NCBI GenBank assembly: GCA_025352265.1
Contig: JANXTS010000055.1
Span: 1 to 64,000, forward strand
Origin: Variovorax sp.
Lineage (GTDB): Bacteria; Pseudomonadota; Gammaproteobacteria; Burkholderiales; Burkholderiaceae_C
Direction of reading: 5' to 3'
Length of the DNA: 64,000 nt
Part shown: piece by piece, positions 9,825-19,185 of the stretch
How positions within the stretch are numbered: position 1 is the stretch's first letter
Layout of the letters: each line of letters opens with the position of its first letter
Made by a program: the position numbers and the translations under genes
The notes under the pieces: model-generated
Told to the model about the DNA's origin: nothing
The model's database searches: none
The model's input: only the letters and a program-made list of their open reading frames with translations

Positions 9825-9926
9825 CGGCACGGTGCAAGGTTCGTCGGGGAAACGGCGCAGCTGGGCCGGTGGTTGCAAGGAGGTCGGCTGCGCGGCTGCG
9901 AGTCGGATTTGTAGAATCGATTATCC

Positions 9927-11081
9927 ATGACAGCCTCCCCGTCTCCCGCCCCTGAAAACCCAACCCCCGTGGAACCTGCGCGTCGCATCGAACCGACCGA
10001 AGCGATCGTTTGGGCCGACGCAGCCCGGTCCGCAGCTTTCGACGGCTGGCTCGCCGGCCTGGTGGGCACACAAAGGCTGCGTCCTGAGACCGTTCGCCCG
10101 GCCTCCGCCGACGCGAGTTTTCGCCGCTACTTCAGGATCGATGCCAACGATGGCACCACCCGCATCGTGATGGACGCGCCGCCCGACAAGGAGGACAGCG
10201 CACCCTTCGTGAAGGTCGCCGCGCTGATGCGCGAGGCCGGCGTGACGGCGCCGGAGGTGCTCGACTGGGATCAACGACACGGCTTCCTGCTGCTCGACGA
10301 CCTCGGCCGCCGCACGATGCTCGACCTCATCGACCCGGCAGATGCCGATGCCAGCCGGCCGCGCTACGACGAGGCGATCGATGCGCTGATCCGATGGCAA
10401 CTCGCTTCCCGGCCCGACGTATTGCCGCCTTACGACCGCGCGCTGCTCGAACGTGAACTCGCCCTCTTTCCGCAGTGGTACATCACGCAACACCGCGGTA
10501 TGGCAGTCACCGGCAAGCTGCAGGAGCGGCTGGAACGCAGTTTCAAGCTCATCGTCGACAGCAACCTGGCCTCGCCCAGCGTCTACGTGCACCGCGACTT
10601 CATGCCGCGCAACCTGATGGTTCGCGACGACGAAGCAGGCGACTCGGGCGGCGCCCCTTCCGTTGGCACGTGCCTCGGGGTTCTCGACTTCCAGGACGCG
10701 GTCTACGGTCCCATCACCTACGACATCGCCAGCCTGTTGCGCGACGCCTTCCTGAGCTGGGACGAAGAGTTCGTGCTCGACGTCACCGTGCGCTACTGGA
10801 CCGCCGCCCGCAAAGCCAAGCTACCCGTCGATGCCGATTTCGGCGCCTTCTATCGCGCCGTCGAATGGATGGGCTTGCAACGCCATCTGAAGGTCGCCGG
10901 CATATTCGCGCGACTCACCTTGCGCGACGGTAAGCCGAAGTACCTGGCCGACACACCCCGCTTCATCGCCTACATCCGTGCTACCGCCGCCCGCTACATG
11001 GAACTGACGCCGCTGCTGCGTGTGATTGACGAAGTCGAGGGGAACTCGGCAGCGTCCGGCTTCGCCTACGGCCGCGTTTGA
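9927..11081 (+). CDS. amgK: N-acetylmuramate/N-acetylglucosamine anomeric kinase (AmgK-like)
   Basis: A 384-residue phosphotransferase of the aminoglycoside-kinase fold. It shows the catalytic loop VYVHRDFMPRNLMV and the metal-binding LDFQDAVYGPITYDIASLL. The fold, the SFRRYFRID N-terminal signature and the position divergent from lptD match AmgK, which phosphorylates MurNAc and GlcNAc at C1 in cell-wall recycling. The usual partner murU is not downstream: rsmE starts one base after the stop. The AmgK identity is inferred from family and synteny. Confidence 0.82.
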   Translation: MTASPSPAPENPTPVEPARRIEPTEAIVWADAARSAAFDGWLAGLVGTQRLRPETVRPASADASFRRYFRIDANDGTTRIVMDAPPDKEDSAPFVKVAALMREAGVTAPEVLDWDQRHGFLLLDDLGRRTMLDLIDPADADASRPRYDEAIDALIRWQLASRPDVLPPYDRALLERELALFPQWYITQHRGMAVTGKLQERLERSFKLIVDSNLASPSVYVHRDFMPRNLMVRDDEAGDSGGAPSVGTCLGVLDFQDAVYGPITYDIASLLRDAFLSWDEEFVLDVTVRYWTAARKAKLPVDADFGAFYRAVEWMGLQRHLKVAGIFARLTLRDGKPKYLADTPRFIAYIRATAARYMELTPLLRVIDEVEGNSAASGFAYGRV

Positions 11082-11082
11082 A

Positions 11083-11841
11083 ATGCCGCGGTTCTATTGT
11101 TCGGTGCCGTTGAGCGCCGCCGGCTTGTCGTTGGACCTGCCGGCGGGCGCTGCTCGCCATGTCCAGGTGTTGCGGATGCAGCCGGGCGATGTGCTGACGC
11201 TGTTCGACGGTGCCGGCGGCGAATACGACGCCAAGGTCGAGCGCATGGGTCGAAGCGATGTCGCGGTGATGGTCGGCGAGCACCGTGCGATCGAACGCGA
11301 AGCGACGCGTGACGTGCACCTCGTGGTCGGCATGCCGGCTAACGAGCGCATGGATTGGCTGGTCGAAAAGGCGACCGAACTCGGCGTCGCCAGCATTCAG
11401 CCGCTGATGACGGCGCACGGCGTTTTGCGGCTGGCGGGCGATCGCGCCGACAAGAAGCGCGCGCACTGGGAAGCCATCGCCATTGCCTCGTGCGAGCAGT
11501 GCGGCCGAAACCGCGTGCCTGTGATCCATCCGGTACGGTCGTTCGCTGCGTGGCTCGGTTCTTTGCCTTCGCAGTCCGAGCCGGCAGAGGCAAGTGCACC
11601 GGCACGCGTCGTGCTCAGTCTGGCGGACGGAACGCATTCCTTGACCGCCTCGATGCCGATGAGCGGGCGCCAAGATGCGTTGGTGCTAAGCGGGCCCGAA
11701 GGCGGCTTGAGCGCCAGCGAAGAGCAAGAGACGATCGGTCGCGGGTTCAAGCCAATCACGCTCGGCACACGTGTTCTTCGCGCTGAAACGGCGGCGTTGG
11801 CCGCGCTGATGATGTTGTCCAACGCGCCCGAAATTCGGTAG
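11083..11841 (+). CDS. rsmE: 16S rRNA m3U1498 methyltransferase
   Basis: A 252-residue RsmE. It begins MPRFYCSVPLSAAGLSLDLP, with an N-terminal PUA-like part (HVQVLRMQPGDVLTLFDG) and a C-terminal SPOUT knot with the SAM-binding signatures ALVLSGPEGGLSASEE and LGTRVLRAETAALAAL. It methylates N3 of U1498 in 16S rRNA. The start ATG 11083 lies one base after the amgK stop, so the two are probably translationally coupled. Confidence 0.95.
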   Translation: MPRFYCSVPLSAAGLSLDLPAGAARHVQVLRMQPGDVLTLFDGAGGEYDAKVERMGRSDVAVMVGEHRAIEREATRDVHLVVGMPANERMDWLVEKATELGVASIQPLMTAHGVLRLAGDRADKKRAHWEAIAIASCEQCGRNRVPVIHPVRSFAAWLGSLPSQSEPAEASAPARVVLSLADGTHSLTASMPMSGRQDALVLSGPEGGLSASEEQETIGRGFKPITLGTRVLRAETAALAALMMLSNAPEIR

Positions 11842-11853
11842 CCTGCACCCCCG

Positions 11854-13221
11854 ATGCCCGCAGTCAAAATTTATCGCTTCGCTTTCATCGCTGCCGCCAT
11901 CGGCCTGCTGTGTTCGGGCGTACTCCATGCCCAAGGCTTCAATGCGGTCGCGCCTACACCGCTGCAGGTGCCTCCCGCAGTCGACAAGGCTTACGAACAG
12001 TTGATGGCGTCACAGGCCGTCAAGCAACTGCTCGAAGCAGTGCAAGCCGACCACCCCCGATCCATCGAAGACCTGAAGCTGCTTACCGAGATCGAGGCGC
12101 CACCTTTCAAAGAGCAGAAACGCGCCGAGGCCTACCTGGCGCGCATGAAAGCACTGGGCCTTGCCGATGCGCGAATCGACACCGAAGGCAATGTCGTCGG
12201 CCTGCGCAAGGGCACCGGCAACGGGCCAAAGCTGCTGATCTCGGCGCACCTCGACACGGTGTTTCCCGCTGGCACCGACGTCAAGGTGAAAGAGCGCGAC
12301 GGCAAGCTATACGCGCCCGGAATTTCAGACGACGTGCGCGGCCTTTCGGTCTTGCTTTCGTGGCTCAAGGTGTTGAACGACAACAAGGTGCAGACGGTCG
12401 GCGACCTGCTCTTCGTTGGTGATGTCGGCGAAGAAGAGCTGGGCAATCTGCGTGGCATGAAGCACATTTTTGCCGAGCATCGCGACATCGACGGCATGGT
12501 CGGCCTCGAGCCGGCACCCGATGGTGCTGTGCTGGTGCTCGGCACCGGCAGCCATCGCTATGAAGTGACTTTTAAAGGTCTGGGTGGGCACAGCTACGGC
12601 GCCTTCGGCCAGGTGCCTAGTGCCATCCACGGCATGGGCCGCGCCATCGCGAAGATCGCCGACATCCAGACACCGAGCGTGCCCCGCACCACCTTTACCG
12701 TCGGTACTGTCGGTGGCGGCACGTCGGTCAACACCATCGCACCCGATGCGCGTATGGCAATCGACATCCGCTCCGATGCGATGGCGCCTCTGCTGGAGAC
12801 CGAAAAGAAGATCCTGGCCGCCATTGACGAAGCCGTGGCTGCGGAGAACAAGCGCTGGAACGTTGACACGCTGACCGTATCGATCAAGCTCATCGGGGAT
12901 CGTCCGGGTGGCCGCACGCCGGGCGATTCGGTCATCGTCGAAGCCGCCGTGCGATCGAACACCGCTTTTGGCCTCAAGACGCTAATGTCCGGTGCGAGTA
13001 CCGACGCCAACGTGCCGATGTCGCTGGGCATTCCGGCCATCGTCATCGGCGGTGGTGGCAAGACTGGTGGTTTTCATGCGCCGTCGGAATGGATTGATGT
13101 GACCGATGCCTGGAAGGGCGCACAAAACTCGCTGTTCACCGTGCTCGGGCTGGTCGGCGTGCAGGGCGTGAGCGAACCGCTGCTGGTCAAGCGACCGCCG
13201 CGTGCGGCTGCGCCGAAATAG
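11854..13221 (+). CDS. Exported M20 family metallopeptidase
   Basis: A 455-residue protein with an N-terminal signal peptide (FAFIAAAIGLLCSGVLHAQ), placing it in the periplasm. The M20 zinc-peptidase motifs are clear: ISAHLDTVF (metal His and Asp), GISDDVRG (bridging Asp), GDVGEEELG (catalytic Glu and metal ligand), and GGFHAPSEWIDV (last metal His). The dimerisation domain occupies ~230-340. It resembles PepT/carboxypeptidase-like M20 enzymes; the natural peptide is unknown. It follows rsmE by 12 bases and may be co-transcribed with amgK-rsmE, which would fit a role in peptide or cell-wall turnover, though that is speculative. Confidence 0.9.
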   Translation: MPAVKIYRFAFIAAAIGLLCSGVLHAQGFNAVAPTPLQVPPAVDKAYEQLMASQAVKQLLEAVQADHPRSIEDLKLLTEIEAPPFKEQKRAEAYLARMKALGLADARIDTEGNVVGLRKGTGNGPKLLISAHLDTVFPAGTDVKVKERDGKLYAPGISDDVRGLSVLLSWLKVLNDNKVQTVGDLLFVGDVGEEELGNLRGMKHIFAEHRDIDGMVGLEPAPDGAVLVLGTGSHRYEVTFKGLGGHSYGAFGQVPSAIHGMGRAIAKIADIQTPSVPRTTFTVGTVGGGTSVNTIAPDARMAIDIRSDAMAPLLETEKKILAAIDEAVAAENKRWNVDTLTVSIKLIGDRPGGRTPGDSVIVEAAVRSNTAFGLKTLMSGASTDANVPMSLGIPAIVIGGGGKTGGFHAPSEWIDVTDAWKGAQNSLFTVLGLVGVQGVSEPLLVKRPPRAAAPK

Positions 13222-13326
13222 CCGCGCAAGTCGCACAGGACAGCGACGGTGGAAAAGGGCAGTTTGCTTATTCCGCGATGCATCCGACAATGTCGCCGGT
13301 TCTGTCACACACACGAGAGGAAGATC

Positions 13327-13800
13327 ATGGGATTGTTTGATTCGATAGTCGGTCAGGTGTTGGGCGGATTGCCGCAGTCGCAGTCGACACCTCAGGGCGG
13401 CATGCCAACAAGTAGCGGCATGGGCGGGCTCGGTGACCTCGGTGGTTTGGCCGGTGCGCTCGGCGGCCTGCTTGCCAACAACGGGTCGCAAGGCGGACTC
13501 GGCGGGCTGGTGTCCAAGTTCGAGCAAGCGGGCCTCGGCGATGTCGTCGGTTCGTGGATCGGCAAGGGCGAAAACGCCCCAATCTCGGGCGGTCAGCTCA
13601 ATGACGTGCTCGGTAATGACACAGTGGCGAGCATCGCAAGCAAGCTGGGCATCAACGCAGCGACGCTGCTGCCATTGCTGGCAACCATGCTCCCTCAGTT
13701 GATTGACCACCTGACGCCGCATGGCCACGCCCCCGCACAGGGCTTGGGCGAGCACGACGATTTGCTGTCATCGTTGAGCGGATTGCTTCAAAAGGGCTAA
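13327..13800 (+). CDS. YidB-like DUF937 protein
   Basis: A 157-residue protein beginning MGLFDSIVGQVLGG, with a Gly/Leu-rich middle and the DUF937/YidB core: GGLVSKFEQAGLGDVVGSWI, GQLNDVLGND, IASKLGINAATLLPLLA. The function of the family is unknown. The ATG is preceded by AGAGGA at good spacing. The reading frame extends upstream, but without the conserved N-terminus. A strong terminator follows 30 bases after the stop. Confidence 0.88.
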   Translation: MGLFDSIVGQVLGGLPQSQSTPQGGMPTSSGMGGLGDLGGLAGALGGLLANNGSQGGLGGLVSKFEQAGLGDVVGSWIGKGENAPISGGQLNDVLGNDTVASIASKLGINAATLLPLLATMLPQLIDHLTPHGHAPAQGLGEHDDLLSSLSGLLQKG

Positions 13801-13830
13801 CGACGAAGCCCGCCCTTTTCATCGCAACGC

Positions 13831-13858
13831 GAGCGCTCCAAAGGGCGCTCTTTTTTTT
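13831..13858 (+). terminator. Intrinsic terminator after the YidB-like gene
   Basis: GAGCGC, loop, GCGCTC followed by eight T residues (13851-13858). It ends the rightward transcript just before the convergent M20 peptidase gene. Confidence 0.88.
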
Positions 13859-13869
13859 GTCTCTTCAAA

Positions 13870-15381
13870 TCAGGCGGTCGCAACCGCAGCGGCCTCTGCG
13901 GCATGCGCCAAAGGCAGCGCGGCAATCACTTCGGCCACAGCAGCCGTGAGCTTCTTGGCGTATGGCACATGCAAGAACTCGTTTGGCCCGTGCGCGTTGC
14001 TCTTCGGGCCGAGCACGCCGCACACCATCATCTGCGCTGCCGGAAAGCCTGCACTCAGCATGTTCATGAGCGGGATGGTGCCGCCCTGCCCGATGTAGCC
14101 GCACGGCGCGCCGAAGTGCGCATGGCTCGCCGCGTTGAGCGCCTGCTCGAACCACGGCGTGATGGCCGGTGCATTCCAACCGGTAGCACCGCCGCCGTGC
14201 TCGAAGGTCACTCTGGCCTGGTACGGCGCGTTGTCTTCGAGCAGCGCTTTCATTTCCGCCACCGCTTCACCGGCATCGACCAGCGGCGGTAGGCGCAACG
14301 ACAGCTTGAATGCGGTGTAGGGACGCAGCACGTTGCCCGCATCTTTCAGCGCCGGAAAGCCTTCGGCCCCGGTCACGCTCAAGGTCGGCTTCCAGGTGCG
14401 GTTTAGCAGGGCCTCTAGCGGATCGGTGGTGGTCGGCAAGGCGAAGGCGGTCGAGCCGCCGCAGTCGTAGTGCGCCCAAGGAAAGCGTTTGTAGACCTCT
14501 TCGCCGAGGATCGCTGCGGTCGCCTTGGCTTGCGCCAGTCGATCCGCCGGCACCTCGCAATGAAAGCTGGCAGGCAGCATGCGACCGGTGGCGCTGTCCT
14601 CGAGCCGGTCGAGAACTTGCCGCATGATCCGGAAGCTCGACGGCACCAGGCCCGACGCATCGCCTGAATGGATGCCTTCGGTCAGTACCTCGACCTTGAG
14701 CGTGCCGCTCGCCATGCCGCGCAGCGACGTCGTGAGCCAGAGCTGGTCGTAGTTGCCGGCGCCGGAATCCAGGCAGATCACCAGCCCGACTTCGCCGAGC
14801 CGGTCTTTCAGCGCGGTTACGTAAGGAAGCAGGTCGTAGGAACCGCTTTCTTCGCAGGTTTCGATCAGGCCGACGATGCGCGGGTGAGCCGCGCCCTGCG
14901 CCTTCAGGGCTTGCAGCGCCGCGACGCTGGCATAAACGGCATAGCCATCGTCGGCACCACCCCGGCCATACAACAGACCGTCCAGATACTTGGGCGTCCA
15001 GGGGCCGAGGTCGTTGCGCCAACCGGTGAACTCGGGTTGCTTGTCGAGGTGGCCGTACATGAGCACGGTGTCGGTCATCGTGGTGCCGGTTGCGGGCACT
15101 TCAAAGAACAGCACGGGCGTGCGACCTTCGAGCCGGACGATCTCAAGCTTGAGGCCTTCGACCTTCTGCGCTTCGACCCAGTTGGCTGCATTGCGCAGCA
15201 CCGTGTCGAGATAGCCATTCTCCGACCAGTCCTTGTCGAAGCCTGGCGATTTGGCCGGGATCTCGATGTAGCCGGTCAGTTGCTTGACGATGTCGTTGTC
15301 CCACTTGGCAGTGACGTCGGACAAGGCGCGGCCAGCATCGAGCAGGCCATTGGGAATTTCGCGGTCCAGGGGTGCGTTCAT
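13870..15381 (-). CDS. M20 family dipeptidase (carnosine-dipeptidase type)
   Basis: A 503-residue cytoplasmic M20 enzyme without a signal peptide. Motifs: LMYGHLDKQPEF (metal His/Asp), YGRGGADDGYAVYA (bridging Asp), IETCEESGSYDL (catalytic Glu-Glu), LDSGAGNYDQLW, and SNAHGPNEFLHV near the C-terminus (last metal His). The length and the LDKQPE motif match the CNDP/DapE-like M20 dipeptidase branch rather than ArgE or PepT. Start ATG 15381 gives MNAPLDREIPNG. It is convergent with the YidB-like gene. The substrate cannot be told from sequence. Confidence 0.9.
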   Translation of the reverse strand: MNAPLDREIPNGLLDAGRALSDVTAKWDNDIVKQLTGYIEIPAKSPGFDKDWSENGYLDTVLRNAANWVEAQKVEGLKLEIVRLEGRTPVLFFEVPATGTTMTDTVLMYGHLDKQPEFTGWRNDLGPWTPKYLDGLLYGRGGADDGYAVYASVAALQALKAQGAAHPRIVGLIETCEESGSYDLLPYVTALKDRLGEVGLVICLDSGAGNYDQLWLTTSLRGMASGTLKVEVLTEGIHSGDASGLVPSSFRIMRQVLDRLEDSATGRMLPASFHCEVPADRLAQAKATAAILGEEVYKRFPWAHYDCGGSTAFALPTTTDPLEALLNRTWKPTLSVTGAEGFPALKDAGNVLRPYTAFKLSLRLPPLVDAGEAVAEMKALLEDNAPYQARVTFEHGGGATGWNAPAITPWFEQALNAASHAHFGAPCGYIGQGGTIPLMNMLSAGFPAAQMMVCGVLGPKSNAHGPNEFLHVPYAKKLTAAVAEVIAALPLAHAAEAAAVATA

Positions 15382-15464
15382 GTGGGGTCTCCGCTAAGAG
15401 TAAACACGGGCAAAAACAGATTCTGCGCCGCTTGGAGAGGTTGACGAGAGCGAAAGGCCGAACG

Positions 15465-15760
15465 CACCATGCAGCCCCATGGCGCGGCAACTTCTATCCC
15501 AAGGGCCTGTCGCACGCCAAAGAGCTCGACTACGCCAGCCGGCACACGACCGCCATCGAGGTCAACGGCACTTACTCGTGTCGCAGTTCATGCCGACCAA
15601 GCAGTTCGACGCAGAGGACTTCGAGGCTTTGCTCGCCCTGCTGCCGAAGATGGAAGGCAGCTGTGCGCTGCGTCACGTGAGCGACGTGTTCGTCTATTTC
15701 ATCAACGGCGCCAAAGAAAAAGCACCGGCCGCGGCAGGTGCTTTGTTGGAGCGTCCGGGA
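15465..15760 (+). pseudogene. Decayed DUF72 (YecE-like) gene fragment
   Basis: Between the M20 peptidase and the bactofilin gene, two frames carry pieces of a DUF72 protein. From ~15477 one frame reads PWRGNFYPKGLSHAKELDYA...TTAIEVNGTYS, the family N-terminal region. Then a different frame reads QFMPTKQFDAEDFEALLALL...ALRH, joined directly to DVFVYFINGAKEKAPAAAGA, the family C-terminal end. The start is missing, about 80 residues are gone between the first two pieces, and about 100 between ALRH and DVFVY. The gene is therefore truncated, frameshifted and internally deleted. Deletion sizes are estimates from family length. Confidence 0.75.
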
Positions 15761-15803
15761 TGGAGGCCCGCCGCTTGGGAACGCTCTGTGCAAGCGCTCC
15801 GGA

Positions 15804-16343
15804 TCAGGCTGCTTGCAGCGGCTTGTTGGTTTCGACGCTCTTGGCGCCAGAGGCACCGAAGCTGATTTCGCCCGACAGCTGGCCGCCTTCTTCGATCACG
15901 ATCTTGCTGTAGCGAACCTTCCCGGTGACCTTGCCGGTCGCGTGGATTACGAGCTTCTCACGCACGGTAAGGTTGCCTTCGAACAAGCCATGGATCTCGG
16001 CGATGTCTATCTCGGCAGAACCCTTGAAGGCACCCTGCTCGGCGATCTGCATCACGCGCGAATCCATCGTCGCTTCGACCAGGCCTTCGACGATCAGCGT
16101 GTCGCAATCGGTGATCTCGACGCCCTTGAGTTTGATGTTGGGGCCCACGGTGAGCTTGCTGCCGCCTTCCTTGGTCGGAGAGCCGCTGGCCGCGGCGTTG
16201 GCGGCCTGTGCATTCACGAGGGACGAAGGATGTACGGGGCTTCCCGACAGGTTGGTCGGGGTGCCGACCAGCGGAGCAGGACGGGATGTAAGCGAATCGG
16301 TATCGCCAGTGCGTTTGCCGAAGAAGGGGGACTGTGTGGCCAA
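15804..16343 (-). CDS. Bactofilin (polymer-forming cytoskeletal protein)
   Basis: A 179-residue bactofilin. A disordered N-terminal ~60 residues rich in Ser, Pro and Ala precedes a right-handed beta-helix core of ~105 residues (LTVGPNIKLKGVEITDCDTL; EIHGLFEGNLTVREKLVIHA; GKVRYSKIVIEEGGQLSGEI). Bactofilins self-assemble into filaments without nucleotide and place cell-wall or polarity factors at the membrane. It has its own ~200-base upstream region and no obvious partner, such as an M23 peptidase, next to it. Confidence 0.92.
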   Translation of the reverse strand: MATQSPFFGKRTGDTDSLTSRPAPLVGTPTNLSGSPVHPSSLVNAQAANAAASGSPTKEGGSKLTVGPNIKLKGVEITDCDTLIVEGLVEATMDSRVMQIAEQGAFKGSAEIDIAEIHGLFEGNLTVREKLVIHATGKVTGKVRYSKIVIEEGGQLSGEISFGASGAKSVETNKPLQAA

Positions 16344-16549
16344 GGGTAGCTCCTCAAGAAAGATGTCTATCGTAAGAACGCAGTCGGGTGGTTCGGCGTT
16401 TCTTGAACAAATTTTGAGTAACTGAATAAAACGATCCGCAGTGCGCTGGATACTTTTGACTGCGTTCGATTGCCGCCGGGCTCACCAGCCAACGAAGCGG
16501 CTCTTTTTAAGGAGCAACTTGCGCACCCACGCCGCAACCGTGAACGTTG

Positions 16550-17356
16550 CTATTGGCCCGATGCGGCAAGAGCCTTCATCCAGCCAAGACCTTCGTGCGC
16601 GGTGGTGCGCGGCCGGTATTCGCAACCCAGCCAGCCGTCCCAGCCGCCATCGGCCGACAGCGCGTCGATAAGCGCGAACAAGTAGGCGTAGTTGAGCTCA
16701 CCCCGATCGGGTTCGTTGCGCTCGGGCACGCTAGCGATCTGCAGATGCCCGACGCGACCGGTCGGCAGGTATTTGCGCAACTTCATCGCGACGTCGCCCT
16801 CGACGATCTGGCAGTGGTACAGGTCCATCTGGACCTGCAGATTGAGCGCGCCGACCGCATCGATGATTTCGTGCGCCTGGTCTTGCCGATTCAAAAAGAA
16901 GCGCGGGATGTCGCGCGTGTTGATGGGCTCGATCAAGAGCCCGACGCCCTGCTTCGCCGCCTCGACCGCAGCCCAATTCAGGTTGGCGATGTAGGTTGGC
17001 TGCAAGGTGTCGCGCTCGATTCCTTCAGGGACCAGCCCTGCCATCACATGAACGCGCGGGCACGACAACGCCTTGGCGTAGCTCAATGCCTTCTGGATAC
17101 CGGCGCGAAAGTCAGCCTCGCGCCCGGGCAGGCAGGCAATGCCACGTTCGCCACCGTCCCAGTCGCCAGGGGGTGCGTTGAAGAGCACTTGCTGCAGTCC
17201 GTTGTCACGCAATCGCGCTGCAAGCTCGACCTCGGGCCACTCGTAGGGGAACAGGTACTCGACGGCTTTGAAGCCGTCCTTCGCAGCCGCTTCGAAGCGA
17301 TCGAGAAACGGCAGCTCGTTGTACAAAAAACTCAGATTGGCCGCAAATTTCGGCAT
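16550..17356 (-). CDS. Hydroxypyruvate isomerase-like protein (TIM-barrel, Hyi/OtnI family)
   Basis: A 268-residue AP-endonuclease-2-type TIM barrel beginning [20 protein letters not shown]. Family landmarks include [37 protein letters not shown] and [13 protein letters not shown], whose Glu, Asp, His and Glu residues bind metal. The family interconverts hydroxypyruvate and tartronate semialdehyde or isomerises 2-oxo-tetronate. No glyoxylate carboligase, tartronate semialdehyde reductase or otn genes flank it. It follows metW by 55 bases on the same strand, so it may be read with metX-metW, but a functional link is unclear. The exact substrate is undetermined. Confidence 0.85.
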   Translation of the reverse strand: MPKFAANLSFLYNELPFLDRFEAAAKDGFKAVEYLFPYEWPEVELAARLRDNGLQQVLFNAPPGDWDGGERGIACLPGREADFRAGIQKALSYAKALSCPRVHVMAGLVPEGIERDTLQPTYIANLNWAAVEAAKQGVGLLIEPINTRDIPRFFLNRQDQAHEIIDAVGALNLQVQMDLYHCQIVEGDVAMKLRKYLPTGRVGHLQIASVPERNEPDRGELNYAYLFALIDALSADGGWDGWLGCEYRPRTTAHEGLGWMKALAASGQ

Positions 17357-17411
17357 GGCAAAACTCCTGTCTCGTTATTGTCTAGGGCTTCATTTTCGTG
17401 GCCGCTTCGCC

Positions 17412-17996
17412 TCACGCGCGCTCGAACTTGAAGACCGCGGTGCTGGCGCGCGCATTTGGCAGCCAGCGTACCTCGCGGTCCTCCTGCACGCCGAACGAGT
17501 CCAGCACACGCAAATGGTTCTTGCCGGCCAGCACCTCGAAATCCTTGAAGGTGCCGACGCGGAGATTGGGCGTGTCGTACCACTGGTAAGGCAAGCGTCT
17601 CGTCACCGGCATGCGACCACGCGCCACGCTCAAGCGGTTGGGCCAGTGCGCAAAATTCGGGAACGCGACGATGCCGATGCGACCGACGCGAGCCGTCTCG
17701 CGCAGCATCACTTCAGCGTTGCGCAAATGTTGCAGCGTGTCGATCTGCAGCACGACATCGAACGAGGCGTCGTCGAACATCGCCAGGCCCTCGTCAAGGT
17801 TGAGCTGGATCACGTCGACGCCGCGGCGGATGCACTTCAGCACATTGCCATCGGCAATCTCTGCGCCGTAACCGCTGCAACCGCGTTCGCGTTGCAGAAG
17901 ATCGAGCAGAGCGCCGTCGCCGCAGCCCAGGTCGAGTACGCGCGCGCCTTGCGGCACCAGCCGCGCGATCAGTTGTTGCGTATGGAGGTCGCTCAT
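17412..17996 (-). CDS. metW: Methionine biosynthesis protein MetW (SAM-dependent methyltransferase fold)
   Basis: A 194-residue protein with a class I methyltransferase fold: [17 protein letters not shown] for SAM binding, [15 protein letters not shown], and the MetW-specific [20 protein letters not shown] and [20 protein letters not shown]. It is paired with MetX in many proteobacteria and is required with it for the first step of methionine synthesis. The start ATG 17996 overlaps the metX stop as ATGA, showing translational coupling. Confidence 0.95.
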   Translation of the reverse strand: MSDLHTQQLIARLVPQGARVLDLGCGDGALLDLLQRERGCSGYGAEIADGNVLKCIRRGVDVIQLNLDEGLAMFDDASFDVVLQIDTLQHLRNAEVMLRETARVGRIGIVAFPNFAHWPNRLSVARGRMPVTRRLPYQWYDTPNLRVGTFKDFEVLAGKNHLRVLDSFGVQEDREVRWLPNARASTAVFKFERA

Positions 17997-19144
17997 AAGG
18001 GCAATCCCAGCTCCGCAGCAACGCGCTCGAAGTAAGAGTGCACCACGCCCACGTAGCGCACGTCGTCCAGCAAGAAGGCATCGTGACCGTGCGGCGCATC
18101 GATCTCGGCGTAGCTCACGCTGCGGCGGTTGTCGAGCAGGGCCTTCACCATCTCGCGGCTTCGGGCCGGCGAAAAGCGCCAATCGGTCTTGAAGCTCACG
18201 AGCAGGAACTTGGCCGTTGCCTGCGCCAATGCAAGGCTCAAGTTGCCGCCGTGCTCGCGTGCCGGATCGAAGTAGTCCAGGGCGCGCGTGATGAGCAGAT
18301 AAGTGTTGGCATCGAAATATTCGCTGAACTTGTCGCCCTGGTAGCGGAGGTAGCTTTCAATCTGGAACTCGACTTCTTGCGTCGAGTAGCGGTAAGTCGT
18401 CGGGTCGGCCTCGCCTTCCACCGCACTGCGCAACATGCGGCCGAACTTCTCGTTCATCACGTCGTCGCTGAGATAGGTGATGTGGCCGATCATTCGCGCG
18501 ATGCGCAAGCCGCGCTTCGGGATGACGCCGTGCTCGTAGAAGTGACCGCCGTTGAAGTCCGGATCGGTCACGATGGCGCGCCGCGCGACTTCATTGAAGG
18601 CGATGTTCTCAGCCGTGAGGTTGGGTGCACTGGCAATGACGACCGCATGGCCGACGCGCTCCGGATATTGCAAGGTCCACGACAGGGCCTGCATACCGCC
18701 AAGGCTGCCGCCCATGACGGCCGCGAGCCGGCAGATGCCGAGCCGATCTAGCAAAGCAGCCTGCGCGTCGACCCAGTCTTCAACCGTCACCACCGGAAAG
18801 TCGGCGCCGTAGATGCGGCCCGTCGCAGGGTCCGCGTGCATCGGCCCGGTCGAGCCGAAGCACGAGCCCAGGTTATTGACGCCGATCACGAAGAACTGAT
18901 TGGTATCCAGCGGCTTGCCTGGGCCGATCATGTTGTCCCACCAGCCTTCTGACTTCTCCTGGCCCTCGTACGTGCCCGCGACGTGATGCGAGGCATTGAG
19001 CGCATGGCACACCAGCACAGCGTTGCTCTTGTTGGCATTGAGTTCGCCGTAACTCTCCCAGGCAAGCGAGTAGCTGCTGATCGACGCGCCGCTGCGCAGT
19101 GCGAGCGGCCCCGAGAACGACATCGACTGCGAAATAACGATCAT
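17993..19144 (-). CDS. metX: Homoserine O-acyltransferase
   Basis: A 383-residue alpha/beta-hydrolase-fold acyltransferase. Key motifs are [33 protein letters not shown], the nucleophile elbow [14 protein letters not shown] (catalytic Ser), and the catalytic His in [13 protein letters not shown]. It acylates homoserine to start methionine synthesis; betaproteobacterial MetX proteins often use succinyl-CoA, so the acyl donor cannot be fixed from sequence alone. Start ATG 19144 ([14 protein letters not shown]) is directly after a terminator hairpin and SAM-II aptamer, so expression should fall when SAM is abundant. metW overlaps its stop. Confidence 0.95.
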   Translation of the reverse strand: MIVISQSMSFSGPLALRSGASISSYSLAWESYGELNANKSNAVLVCHALNASHHVAGTYEGQEKSEGWWDNMIGPGKPLDTNQFFVIGVNNLGSCFGSTGPMHADPATGRIYGADFPVVTVEDWVDAQAALLDRLGICRLAAVMGGSLGGMQALSWTLQYPERVGHAVVIASAPNLTAENIAFNEVARRAIVTDPDFNGGHFYEHGVIPKRGLRIARMIGHITYLSDDVMNEKFGRMLRSAVEGEADPTTYRYSTQEVEFQIESYLRYQGDKFSEYFDANTYLLITRALDYFDPAREHGGNLSLALAQATAKFLLVSFKTDWRFSPARSREMVKALLDNRRSVSYAEIDAPHGHDAFLLDDVRYVGVVHSYFERVAAELGLPL

Positions 19145-19150
19145 GAAAAA

Positions 19151-19182
19151 AGACCCGGCCTCGCCAAAAACGAGCCGGGTCC
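19151..19182 (-). terminator. Leader terminator (expression platform) in front of metX
   Basis: Read on the minus strand: GACCCGGCTCG, loop TTTTTGG, CGAGGCCGGGTC, then six T residues, ending a few bases before the metX ATG. No minus-strand gene lies close upstream that would need ending here, so it is best read as an attenuator controlled by the adjacent SAM-II aptamer. Confidence 0.82.
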
Positions 19183-19185
19183 GGC

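Noticed and set aside
7905-9914. 669-codon open frame on the plus strand
   Set aside because: It is antisense to lptD and has no recognisable domain or ribosome-binding site.
16344-16549. Possible short plus-strand genes in the bactofilin upstream region
   Set aside because: Frames are short, lack ribosome-binding sites and run into the antisense of the isomerase gene.
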